Positions 1 through 6,320 are shown, counted from the stretch's first letter. The stretch: DNA of 6,707 nucleotides from DASPKS01 sp035628035 (GCA_035628035.1 DASPKS010000194.1:1-6707); one strand, 5' to 3'. Translations and numbers: made by a program. Notes: generated from the sequence alone by a model not told the origin.

Positions 1-96
1 ACGGCCATCGCAATAGCCGCTGAGGCCTAGTAAGGAAGCCGGCTGGGCGTGGGCCGCCGTGGTCAGCGCGAGCAGGAAGAGGGCAAAGCGGCGCAT
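1..96 (-). CDS. N-terminus of an exported protein (partial, runs off the left edge)
   Basis: Reading leftward from the ATG at 96-94, the frame stays open for 32 codons to the window edge. The first residues, MRRFALFLLALTTAAHAQ, form a textbook Sec signal peptide: two arginines, a hydrophobic core of about ten residues, then an AHA|Q type I signal peptidase site, with cleavage expected after residue 17. About 15 residues of mature protein follow, including one Cys. That is too little to name a family. There is no lipobox cysteine at the cleavage site, so it is probably not a lipoprotein. It is divergent from rel, with 106 bases between the two starts. No Shine-Dalgarno sequence is visible. The signal peptide call is from sequence pattern; the function is unknown. 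Confidence 0.65.
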   Translation of the reverse strand, partial: MRRFALFLLALTTAAHAQPASLLGLSGYCDGR

Positions 97-121
97 CGGT
101 GTGGGGGCTGCGACCGTGGAC

Positions 122-149
122 AGAATAAGGCGCGAAGGGCCGCCCTCAA
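122..149 (-). promoter_or_regulatory. candidate promoter for the leftward secreted-protein gene
   Basis: On the minus strand, a TTGAGG at 149-144 and a TATTCT at 127-122 are separated by 16 bases. The latter lies in the most AT-rich patch of this otherwise GC-rich intergenic stretch, and it ends 25 bases before the ATG at 96. Each box matches a sigma-70-type consensus at about four of six positions. The match to the Bacteroidota-type -7 motif is poorer. This is a weak, position-supported guess only. No comparable promoter is obvious for rel, apart from a TACCTTGG at 156-163 that resembles the TAnnTTTG motif. Confidence 0.25.
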
Positions 150-202
150 CCGCCCTACCTTGGGAACCCGGCGCCGCCCGGCCGATACCTCCGGCGGTCC
201 CC

Positions 203-2539
203 ATGCTGACTTCCACCCTCCTCCGCACCCACCTCGGCGAGCAGCGCGTCCACCCCGAGTACGAGCGCCGCCTCCGCGTGCTCATCGAGCACGCCCGGCG
301 GAGCCTGCCGCGCGCCGACGAAGAGAAAATCCGCCGGGCGTTCCAGGTGGCCTACTGGGCCCACCGCGACGACCGCCGCGCCTCGGGCGAGCTCTACATC
401 TCGCACCCCCTGGAGGTCGCCCTCATCGCCGCCAAGGAGATCCGGTTCGACGACACGAGCGTCGTCGCGGCGCTCCTCCACGACACCGTCGAGGACACCG
501 ACCTCTCGCTCGACCTCATCGAGGCGGAGTTCGGCCCCGAGGTGGCCTCGATCACCGACGGCGTCACGAAGATCGACCACGTGTTCGAGAGCCGCGCGCT
601 CGGCCGCGCCGAGAACGTCCGCAAGCTCATGCTCTCGATGGCGAGCGATGTCCGCGTGATCCTCGTCAAGTTCGCCGACCGCCTCCACAACATGCGGACG
701 CTGGCGAGCCTCCCGCCCGAGAAGCGGTTCCAGATCGCCACCGAGACGCTCGACCTCTTCGCCCCGCTTGCTCATCGGTTCGGCCTTCACGAGATCAAGA
801 CGGAGCTGGAGGACCTCTCGTTGAAGCACCTCGAGCCGGAGGCGTACCGGTCCATCGCCGAGGGCCTCGCGGCCAAGCGGCGGCAGCGCGAGCGGTTCGT
901 CGAGAAGTTCATCGGGCCCGTACGCGCGGAGCTGGAGAAGGCCGGGTTCGACTTCGAGATCGTCGGCCGCCCCAAGAGCCTCTACTCCATCTACCGGAAG
1001 ATGCGCGTGCAGGGGCTCGAAGCGCTCGACCAGGTGTACGACCTCTTTGCCGTCCGCGTCGTCCTCAAGGGGGAGGGGCGGAAGGGCCGCGAGGACTGCT
1101 GGCGCGTCTACTCCATCCTCACTGACCTCTACCCGCCCATCCCCGAGCGCTTTCGCGACTTCATCTCGGTGCCCAAGTCGAACGGCTACCAGAGCCTCCA
1201 CACCACCGTCATCGGGCCGGAGGGGAAGCCCGTCGAGATCCAGATCCGCACGCAGGAGATGCACGAGATCGCTGAGCGGGGGGTGGCCGCGCACTGGAAG
1301 TACAAGGAGACCGGCCCCGCCGGTGACGGCGTCGCTGCGCCCCCCGAGGGGCCCGCCCCTCCCGGCCGCGACGCCCACGTGGACGCGATGTACGCGTGGG
1401 TCCGCGACCTCCTCGAAACGCCCCGCGGTGACGACGCGGGCGACTTCGTCCGGGAGTTCCAGCTCAATCTCTACGACGAGGAGATCTACGTCTTCACCCC
1501 GAAGGGCGACCTCTTCACGCTCCCGCGTGGGGCCACTGCCGTCGACTTCGCCTTCCACGTCCACTCCGAGGTGGGCTTCCACTGCATCGGCGCGAAGGTG
1601 AACGGGCGGATGGTCCCGCTCTCGCACATCCTCGCCTCCGGCGACCAGGTCGAGATCCTCACGTCGAAGAAGCAGACGCCGAACCCCGACTGGATGAAGT
1701 TCGTCGTCACCTCGAAGGCGCGGAGCCGCATCCGGCACTGGATCAACGAGCGGCGGCGGCAGGCCGTCGAGGCCGGCCGGGCCATCCTCGCGCGGAAGCT
1801 CAAGCGGGCGCGGCTGGAGCTCGACGAGCAGGCCGTCCACCGCCTCGTCGCGCGGCTCCGCTTCCCGACCTCGCAGCAGATGTACTACGAGATCGGGGCC
1901 GGCCTCTTCGACGCCGACGAGCTCGTCGCGCTCGCGCAGAAGGGGCTCCGAGTGGAGGAGGAGGCCGCGGCCGGCGACGGCGCTGAGACCCCGCTCCGTC
2001 TCCAGGTGGAGCGCTTCGCCGCCGACGCGCAGGAGCACGGCCGCACCGCCCTCGTCGTCGACGGCGAGCGCCACACCGACCTCGCGGTGGAGTACGCCGC
2101 CTGCTGCACGCCCATCCCCGGGGATGAGGTGTTCGGGTATGTCTCGAAGACGGGCGCCGTGAAGATTCACCGCGTGACGTGCCGGAACGCCCCGCACCTC
2201 CTGATGGACCACGCCGAGCGCGTCCTCCGCGTCGAGTGGAGCCGCCAGATGGACGTCCAGTTCGTCGCCGCCCTCCGCCTCGTCGGGGAGGACCGCGTCG
2301 GCATCGTCTCGGACGTGACGACGGTGATCTCGAAGAGCCTCAAGACGAACATCCGCAGCATCACCATCGAGGGGTCCGACGGGCTGTTCGAGGGGACCAT
2401 CGTGCTGTTCGTGACTGACCTCAAGCAGCTCCGGCGGATCATGCAGCGGCTGGCGCGGGTCGAGGGGATCTACGGGGTTTACCGCCTTGAGGAGCACCCG
2501 TCGGCCGGCCCGACCGCGCCGACGGCAGGGGCCGCGTAA
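203..2539 (+). CDS. rel: bifunctional (p)ppGpp synthetase/hydrolase, RelA/SpoT family
   Basis: This cytosolic, ribosome-associated alarmone enzyme makes (p)ppGpp from ATP and GDP/GTP on starvation and hydrolyses it otherwise. The protein has 778 residues, a normal full length. The HD hydrolase domain (about 40-190) keeps its expected residues: H54, H93-D94, E97-D98, D159 and N163 within DRLHNMRT. The synthetase domain (about 240-368) has GRPKSLYSIYRKM at 255-267, D280, the RDFISVPKSNGYQSLHT block near 318-334 and EIQIRT at 345-350. A TGS domain spans about 425-487. A zinc-finger/CC-type domain has C634-C635, H656 and C660. A C-terminal ACT domain covers about 685-763. Both active sites look intact, hence bifunctional. 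A Pro/Gly/Ala-rich linker at about 370-390 sits between synthetase and TGS. The frame is open upstream to 59, but that part is unlike the family and overlaps the divergent gene, so the ATG at 203 is preferred. It is probably monocistronic. Confidence 0.95.
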   Translation: MLTSTLLRTHLGEQRVHPEYERRLRVLIEHARRSLPRADEEKIRRAFQVAYWAHRDDRRASGELYISHPLEVALIAAKEIRFDDTSVVAALLHDTVEDTDLSLDLIEAEFGPEVASITDGVTKIDHVFESRALGRAENVRKLMLSMASDVRVILVKFADRLHNMRTLASLPPEKRFQIATETLDLFAPLAHRFGLHEIKTELEDLSLKHLEPEAYRSIAEGLAAKRRQRERFVEKFIGPVRAELEKAGFDFEIVGRPKSLYSIYRKMRVQGLEALDQVYDLFAVRVVLKGEGRKGREDCWRVYSILTDLYPPIPERFRDFISVPKSNGYQSLHTTVIGPEGKPVEIQIRTQEMHEIAERGVAAHWKYKETGPAGDGVAAPPEGPAPPGRDAHVDAMYAWVRDLLETPRGDDAGDFVREFQLNLYDEEIYVFTPKGDLFTLPRGATAVDFAFHVHSEVGFHCIGAKVNGRMVPLSHILASGDQVEILTSKKQTPNPDWMKFVVTSKARSRIRHWINERRRQAVEAGRAILARKLKRARLELDEQAVHRLVARLRFPTSQQMYYEIGAGLFDADELVALAQKGLRVEEEAAAGDGAETPLRLQVERFAADAQEHGRTALVVDGERHTDLAVEYAACCTPIPGDEVFGYVSKTGAVKIHRVTCRNAPHLLMDHAERVLRVEWSRQMDVQFVAALRLVGEDRVGIVSDVTTVISKSLKTNIRSITIEGSDGLFEGTIVLFVTDLKQLRRIMQRLARVEGIYGVYRLEEHPSAGPTAPTAGAA

Positions 2540-2758
2540 TGCACCCCCGCCGTGCGCAGCGAGAAGGCCGTGCGCACCTCGCCGCAATCCTCAGGTAATC
2601 ATCAACCTACGTCGGAAACTGGCGGGGGCTATTCCGGTTCTCGGTACGCGTTTGTGCCGTGCCCCTGTAAGGGCGCCCTGGCGACGGCTCGGACGTTGAT
2701 CCGTTCCGCCACCACAGCCGGCGCAGGGCTCCTGCCCGGCCCATCTATCCCCACTCCG
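2540..2758. other. intergenic region between rel and the HU-family gene
   Basis: These 219 bases hold no convincing gene. The part from about 2590 to 2670 is visibly less GC-rich than its surroundings and is the likeliest place for the promoter of the HU-family gene. A TACGCGTTTG at 2645-2654 loosely resembles the Bacteroidota -7 motif but has the wrong internal spacing. Short potential hairpins are GCCC/GGGC at 2661-2674 and GGGC/GCCC with a TCCT loop at 2726-2737, the latter within the presumed leader just ahead of the start codon. No T-tract terminator for rel is seen. No tRNA cloverleaf or tmRNA end could be recognised by eye. Confidence 0.4.
2549..2576. repeat. 10-base direct repeat just after rel
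   Basis: GCCGTGCGCA occurs at 2549-2558 and again at 2567-2576, so the two copies are 18 bases apart. Each contains the palindrome TGCGCA. The outer halves can also pair (GTGCGC with GCGCAC) as a 6-base stem with a long loop. It begins 10 bases after the rel stop codon. It could be chance in GC-rich DNA, part of a weak rel terminator, or a paired protein-binding site. The sequence itself does not decide. Confidence 0.35.
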
Positions 2759-3178
2759 ATGACCGACAAGCGTGTACCGACGCTGACGAAGAAGGACGTG
2801 GCCCGCCGCGTGGCCGAGCTGTGCGGCGAGCCGATCTACAAGAGCGAGCCCTGGGTGAACGCGACCATCGAGGCCATCCGCGACCTCATGGTCGAGGCCG
2901 ACCCGGAGGTCCGCATCGAGCTCCGCGACTTCGGCGTGTTCGAGGTGAAGAAGACCCGCGCCAAGCCGAAGGCCCGCAACCCCAAGACGAACGAGACCGT
3001 GTTCATCCCGAGCCGGCGGAAGACCCACTTCAAGCCGAGCAAGCTGATGAAGGAGGCGCTGCAGAAGCCGCTGGCCGAGCTCGGCTACAGCATCCCCGAG
3101 GGGAGCGCCGACTCGCCCGCCCCACGCCGCGCGAGCCGGGAAGGCGGCCTTGCCTCGACCGCACGCAAGGCCGCGTAA
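2759..3178 (+). CDS. HU/IHF-family DNA-binding protein with C-terminal tail
   Basis: This is a nucleoid-associated protein of 139 residues. It is expected to dimerise and bend DNA through a pair of beta-arms whose tip proline intercalates between bases. Residues 8-47 fit the N-terminal helical part (TKKDVARRVAEL and following). RIELRDFGVFEV at 52-63 is the signature strand/turn. The arm tip carries ARNPKTNE at 72-79, with P75 as the intercalating proline, then basic SRRKTHFKPSKLMKEAL to residue 101. Classic HU or IHF stops near 90-100, so residues 104-139 are an added tail rich in Ala, Ser, Pro and Arg. The ATG at 2759 is chosen because the family fold begins a few residues later and upstream codons show no family similarity. 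The start lacks a Shine-Dalgarno sequence. The gene stands alone between its own leader and a strong terminator. I cannot say whether it acts as HU or IHF. Confidence 0.9.
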   Translation: MTDKRVPTLTKKDVARRVAELCGEPIYKSEPWVNATIEAIRDLMVEADPEVRIELRDFGVFEVKKTRAKPKARNPKTNETVFIPSRRKTHFKPSKLMKEALQKPLAELGYSIPEGSADSPAPRRASREGGLASTARKAA

Positions 3179-3182
3179 CGTC

Positions 3183-3198
3183 CCGCTCCCCTGAGCGG
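3183..3198 (+). other. small hairpin directly after the HU-family gene
   Basis: CCGCTC at 3183-3188 pairs perfectly with GAGCGG at 3193-3198 across a CCCT tetraloop. It starts 5 bases after the HU-family stop codon and has no proper T-tract. It may stabilise the mRNA 3' end or assist the larger terminator that follows 11 bases later. Confidence 0.4.
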
Positions 3199-3208
3199 TC
3201 TTAGCTTC

Positions 3209-3249
3209 CGAGGCCGGGTGGTACGACGCCGCCCGGCCTCGCTGTTTTT
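3209..3249 (+). terminator. intrinsic (rho-independent) terminator of the HU-family gene
   Basis: A 13-base-pair stem forms between 3209-3221 and 3229-3241, with one G-T wobble and a 7-base loop (TACGACG). A run of five T at 3245-3249 follows. The stem is almost all G-C. This is the clearest transcription terminator in the window. It ends the HU-family transcript but lies immediately before the ruvX start codon at 3255, occupying the place where a ribosome binding site would be. Confidence 0.88.
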
Positions 3250-3254
3250 GTCTC

Positions 3255-3692
3255 ATGACCCCCACTCCCCGCATCGCCGCCATGGACTTCGGCCTCCGCC
3301 GCGTCGGCCTCGCCGTGACCGACCCGCTGCGGCTGTTCGCGCAGCCGCTCGGCACGTTCACGCCCGACGGTGCCGTCGAGCGCCTGCGCGCGCTCCGGGC
3401 GGCACCTGAGGGGCTCGAAAGGGTCGTCGTGGGGTGGCCGCTGGAGGAGAGCGGGGAAGAGGGGGCCGCCGTGGAGCGCGTGCAGCCGTTCGTCAACCGC
3501 CTCCGCCGCGCGCTCAAAGGGGTCGAGGTCGCCGTGCAGGACGAGCGGCACTCCTCGCGCCGCGCCGCCGAGGCCCTCGTCGCCGCCGGCGTTAAGAAGA
3601 AGGACCGCCGCCAGAAGGGCCGCCTCGACGCTGCCGCCGCCGCCGTCATCCTCCAGGACTACCTCGAAGAGCACGGGAGCCCCGCGCGCTGA
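3255..3692 (+). CDS. ruvX: RuvX/YqgF family RNase H-fold nuclease (putative Holliday junction resolvase / pre-16S rRNA processing)
   Basis: The protein has 145 residues, the normal length for this RNase H-like family. In E. coli the member YqgF trims the 5' end of pre-16S rRNA; the Holliday junction resolvase role is a historical prediction. Visible motifs are RIAAMDFGLRRVGLAVTD at 6-23, with catalytic-type D11; VVVGWPLEESGEEG at 57-70; QDERHSS at 95-101; and RLDAAAAAVILQDYLE at 123-138, with D125 as the C-terminal acidic residue. The ATG at 3255 is chosen because the first beta-strand (RIAAMDFG) needs these residues. The internal ATG at 3282 would cut into the motif. It lacks a Shine-Dalgarno sequence and begins 5 bases after the T-tract of the preceding terminator. 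Its TGA overlaps the ATG of def by one base, indicating translational coupling. Confidence 0.9.
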   Translation: MTPTPRIAAMDFGLRRVGLAVTDPLRLFAQPLGTFTPDGAVERLRALRAAPEGLERVVVGWPLEESGEEGAAVERVQPFVNRLRRALKGVEVAVQDERHSSRRAAEALVAAGVKKKDRRQKGRLDAAAAAVILQDYLEEHGSPAR

Positions 3693-4270
3693 TGATCCTC
3701 CCCGTCTACACCTACGGCCAGCCGATCCTCCGCGAGCGGGCCGCGCCCGTCACCGAGGACTCACCTGTGCTCCAGCGCCTCATCGACGACATGATCGAGA
3801 CGATGCACGGCGCGAGCGGGGTGGGGCTCGCGGCGAACCAGGTGGGACACCCCGTCCGCCTCTTCGTGGCCGACCTCTCGCCGTACGAAGACGAACTGCT
3901 GGAGGAGTTCGGCGAGGTGCCCGAGTGGGGGCGGGGGCCGGTCGCCTTCATCAACCCCGAGGTCGTCGAGGCCGACGAGGAGTCCGCCGTCGAGATCGAG
4001 GAGGGGTGCCTCTCCATCCCTGACGTGCGCGAGTACGTCGTCCGCCCCGACCGCCTCCGCGTGCGCTACCTCGACCGCCGCTTCCAGCCGCACGAGATCC
4101 CGGCGCTGGGGATGCTCGCGCGCGTGTTCCAGCACGAGCTCGACCACCTCGACGGCGTCCTCTTCGTGGACCACCTCTCGGCCCTGAAGCGGCGGCTTCT
4201 CCAGCGGCGCCTCCGCGAGATGGCCGCGGGGAAGGTGGAAGCGGACTACCTCCTGTACCCGCCGCACTGA
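3692..4270 (+). CDS. def: peptide deformylase
   Basis: This metalloenzyme removes the formyl group from the initiator methionine of new proteins in the cytosol. The 192-residue protein has all three family motifs: GVGLAANQ at 43-50, EGCLS at 104-108 with metal ligand C106, and HELDH at 148-152 with metal ligands H148 and H152 and catalytic E149. The start MILPVYTYGQPILRERA resembles Bacteroidota-type deformylases. An acidic insert (about 63-82) lies between motifs 1 and 2, which is common in that group. Its ATG overlaps the ruvX stop as TGATG. From memory, ruvX and def are neighbours in various Bacteroidota, which supports the taxonomic guess. The usual partner fmt is not in this window. Confidence 0.96.
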   Translation: MILPVYTYGQPILRERAAPVTEDSPVLQRLIDDMIETMHGASGVGLAANQVGHPVRLFVADLSPYEDELLEEFGEVPEWGRGPVAFINPEVVEADEESAVEIEEGCLSIPDVREYVVRPDRLRVRYLDRRFQPHEIPALGMLARVFQHELDHLDGVLFVDHLSALKRRLLQRRLREMAAGKVEADYLLYPPH

Positions 4271-4329
4271 GGGCGCCGAACCCGTCCCGGAGGCCGTCGT
4301 TACAGCCGGCCACTCACCCGCCTCCCCCG

Positions 4330-4539
4330 ATGGCCGACCTCTCGACGCACCCCGACCCCGAAGAGCTCAAGGACGAGAAGCCCGACTACTCCAAGGACGT
4401 CTCCGGCTCCGGGCACCCCGACCTCCCCCCGCAGACGGGCGACCCCGAAGACCTCCCCACCGAAGGCACGCACAAGGCTGTCGTCCACCTCGACGAGGAG
4501 GCCGTGCGGAAGGCGGAGCGGGAAGGGAAGGGGTTCTAG
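4330..4539 (+). CDS. small acidic protein of unknown function
   Basis: This is a 69-residue hypothetical protein that I do not recognise. It is hydrophilic, with 18 Asp/Glu against 8 Lys/Arg, 8 Pro and 4 His. There is no signal peptide, membrane segment or cysteine. Residues 1-47 look disordered. Residues 48-66 (HKAVVHLDEEAVRKAEREG) could form a strand and then a charged helix. HPD occurs at 7-9 and 29-31, and DPEEL at 9-13 is echoed by DPEDL at 38-42, with matching DNA repeats. It lies 59 bases after def and 18 bases before the ZIP gene, on the same strand, so it is probably in the same transcript. Its codons share the neighbours' G/C-ending bias, which supports real coding. The start lacks a Shine-Dalgarno sequence, as do the neighbours. 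Function is unknown; a link to the transporter is only positional. Confidence 0.65.
   Translation: MADLSTHPDPEELKDEKPDYSKDVSGSGHPDLPPQTGDPEDLPTEGTHKAVVHLDEEAVRKAEREGKGF
4347..4455 (+). repeat. two short imperfect repeats inside the small acidic gene
   Basis: GCACCCCGACC occurs at 4347-4357 and 4413-4423. GACCCCGAAGAGCTC at 4354-4368 recurs at 4441-4455 with one base changed. They encode the repeated HPD and DPE(E/D)L peptides. This may be a remnant of an internal duplication, or biased low-complexity sequence rich in Asp, Pro and Glu codons. Confidence 0.45.
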
Positions 4540-4557
4540 GCCGCGCGAGCGCTCCGC

Positions 4558-5343
4558 ATGCCCGTCTGGTTCCTCGCCCTCGGCAGCGTCTTCGTCATCA
4601 GCCTGGTCTCGCTGGCGGGGGTGTTCACGCTGTCGCTGGGCCCGGCGCGGCTCGAGCGGGCGGTGTTCCTCCTCGTCTCCTTCGCTGTGGGGGCGATGCT
4701 CGGTGGCGCGCTCCTCCACCTCATCCCGGAGGCTTACGAAGCCCTGGGGGACGGCGCTTCCACGGGCGCGCTCGTGCTGGGCGGCGTGATGGGGTTCTTC
4801 GTGCTGGAGAAGTTCCTCCACTGGCGGCACCAGCACGACGTACCGGAGGCGCTCGAAGGGGCGACGGGCCACGGCCACGCGGGGCACGCTCACGGCACCG
4901 AGCCCTTCGCTGCGCTCAACCTCGCCGGCACCCTCGCCCACAACGTCATTGACGGCGCCATCGTGGCAGCGGCATATCTCGTCTCGGTAGAGACCGGGCT
5001 GGTGGCGACAGCGGCCGTGCTCCTCCACGAGATCCCCCAGGAGATCGGCAACTTCGGCGTGCTTGTCTACGGGGGAATGGCACCGCGCCGTGCGCTCCTG
5101 TTCAACTTCGGTGCAGGGCTGTGCGGGCTGCTCGGGGCGGCGCTCGCGCTCGTGGCCGGCCGCGAGGCGGCCGATATGCTCCTTCCCATCACGGCCGGCG
5201 CGTTCCTCTACATCGCCGGAAGCGACCTCATCCCCGAGTTGAACCGCCGCCACAGCCAGTCCGCCGCGAAGTCGGCCTGGCAGCTCGTGATGATGCTGCT
5301 CGGCGCAGGCGTGATGGCGCTGCCGCTCTTGCTGGATCAGTGA
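4558..5343 (+). CDS. ZIP-family divalent metal transporter
   Basis: This inner-membrane protein of 261 residues is expected to carry zinc or related divalent metals into the cytosol. About eight hydrophobic segments can be read, near 3-25, 33-56, 69-87, 118-142, 146-171, 177-200, 205-222 and 240-258. Metal-site motifs are HNVIDG at 128-133 in TM4 and HEIPQE at 157-162 in TM5, the characteristic ZIP pair. LLHLIPEA at 52-59 in TM2 is also typical. The loop between TM3 and TM4 (about 88-113) is histidine-rich, with HWRHQH and GHGHAGHAHG, the usual variable metal-binding loop. The motif after HEIPQE reads IGNF; the common form is IGDF, so residue 165 is Asn instead of Asp. The start at 4558 gives a complete TM1. 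Its end overlaps the convergent SDR gene by 7 bases. The exact metal cannot be read from the sequence. Confidence 0.93.
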   Translation: MPVWFLALGSVFVISLVSLAGVFTLSLGPARLERAVFLLVSFAVGAMLGGALLHLIPEAYEALGDGASTGALVLGGVMGFFVLEKFLHWRHQHDVPEALEGATGHGHAGHAHGTEPFAALNLAGTLAHNVIDGAIVAAAYLVSVETGLVATAAVLLHEIPQEIGNFGVLVYGGMAPRRALLFNFGAGLCGLLGAALALVAGREAADMLLPITAGAFLYIAGSDLIPELNRRHSQSAAKSAWQLVMMLLGAGVMALPLLLDQ

Positions 5344-6317
5344 CGGCCTAGCGACTCGGCGATGCGCGCGGCGGTTTCGCGGAAGGGACGGAACGTCACG
5401 CCCAGCTCCTCGCGCGCCTTCGTGTTGTCGTACCGGTAGATGGCCGTGGCCGTGCGCGCCGACTCGCGCGTGATGAGCGGGCGCGTCCGCGTGAGCGCGC
5501 CGATGATCTCCGAGGCCGTAGCCAGCACGAGCGCAGGTCGGCGGGACAGGGTGAGGCGGGGGAGGGGCGCGCCGAGGGCCTCGGCAAGGGTGCCGAGGAT
5601 GTCCTTCCAGAGGAGGTTCTCGCCGCCGAGGAGGTAGCGCTCTCCCGTCCGGCCCCGCGCCATCGCCGCGCGCATCCCGGCCGCCACGTCCTCCACGTCC
5701 ACCACGCACGTGCCGCCGGTGGGGATGGCCGGGAAGCGCCGCCGCTGCACCTTCTCGACGATCTGCATCGTGTTCTCGCCCGGCCGCCCCGGCCCGAACA
5801 CCAGCGCGGGGTTGACGATGACGGCGTCGAGCCCCTCGGCGATGGCGCGCTGCACCTCCAGCTCCGCGCGGTACTTGCTCACGGCGTAGGCCGTGTTGTT
5901 CGCCGACGGCTGCCACGTCGCCGTCTCGTCGATCTCCTGCACGGGGGCGTCGGTGCGGCCGAGCGCGGCGATGGAAGAGACGTGCACGAGCCGCTCGACG
6001 CCGGCCTCCCGCGCAGCGTCGGCGACGGTCGCGGTGCCTTCCACGTTCACGGCCGTCAACTGCTCGCGGTCCTTCTTCCCCCCGAACCCGACCATCGCCG
6101 CGGCGTGATACACGTGCCGCACGCCGGCCATCGCGGCGGTAACGCGCTCGGGGTCGGTCACGTCGCCAACCGCGTGCTCGACCTGCGTGGCGGCCGGACC
6201 GAGGAGGTCGAGGTTCGAGCTCTCGCGGTGGAGGATGCGGACGGGCTCGGCAGCGGCCACGAGCTGCCGCACGAGCGTGGCCCCCACGAACCCGGTGGCG
6301 CCGGTGACGAGGACCAC
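5337..6317 (-). CDS. NAD(P)-dependent epimerase/dehydratase, extended SDR family
   Basis: This is a 326-residue cytosolic Rossmann-fold oxidoreductase. TGATGFVG at 5-12 is the nucleotide-binding glycine motif. D52 with the following V is the usual adenine-contact position. SSIAALG at 114-120 carries the active-site Ser region. Y144-x-x-x-K148 is the catalytic pair. NPALVFGPG at 169-177 is typical of the extended SDR/dihydroflavonol-reductase-like group. The substrate is unknown: a sugar nucleotide, a sterol- or hopanoid-type compound or a small ketone are all possible. The start is GTG at 6317-6315, forced because an in-frame TAG lies one codon upstream and the glycine motif follows at once. 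GGAGGG at 6330-6325, 7 bases before the GTG, is the best Shine-Dalgarno-like site in the window. It is probably co-transcribed with, and coupled to, the biotinyl-domain gene. Confidence 0.9.
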   Translation of the reverse strand: MVLVTGATGFVGATLVRQLVAAAEPVRILHRESSNLDLLGPAATQVEHAVGDVTDPERVTAAMAGVRHVYHAAAMVGFGGKKDREQLTAVNVEGTATVADAAREAGVERLVHVSSIAALGRTDAPVQEIDETATWQPSANNTAYAVSKYRAELEVQRAIAEGLDAVIVNPALVFGPGRPGENTMQIVEKVQRRRFPAIPTGGTCVVDVEDVAAGMRAAMARGRTGERYLLGGENLLWKDILGTLAEALGAPLPRLTLSRRPALVLATASEIIGALTRTRPLITRESARTATAIYRYDNTKAREELGVTFRPFRETAARIAESLGRH

Positions 6318-6320
6318 CGC

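Noticed and set aside
59..202. Upstream extension of rel to a GTG at 59
   Set aside because: These 48 codons add no family sequence and overlap the signal peptide gene on the other strand. The ATG at 203 gives the normal length.
49..1125. Plus-strand frame overlapping the start of rel
   Set aside because: An Arg/Pro-rich shadow in the wrong frame of rel with no recognisable domain.
155..2587. Long open frame on the minus strand opposite rel
   Set aside because: It mirrors the codons of an unmistakable RelA/SpoT gene and is a GC-rich shadow. Its translation shows low-complexity Leu/Val/Asp/Glu/Arg composition and no family motif.
2552..2758. Upstream extension of the HU-family protein
   Set aside because: The extra 69 codons do not resemble the HU fold and contain the presumed leader and promoter. 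The fold begins just after the ATG at 2759.
2590..2758. Possible small RNA or tRNA gene before the HU-family gene
   Set aside because: Only short 4-base stems are found. There is no T-loop/anticodon arrangement, no tmRNA end and no terminator.
2591..3649. Minus-strand frame across the HU-family and ruvX genes
   Set aside because: It is a shadow of two clear genes and spans a strong terminator. Its composition is low-complexity.
203..5343. The rightward gene set as a new defence or signalling system
   Set aside because: Rel, HU, RuvX, Def and ZIP are all common core genes. A strong terminator splits the set, and only the 69-residue protein is unknown.
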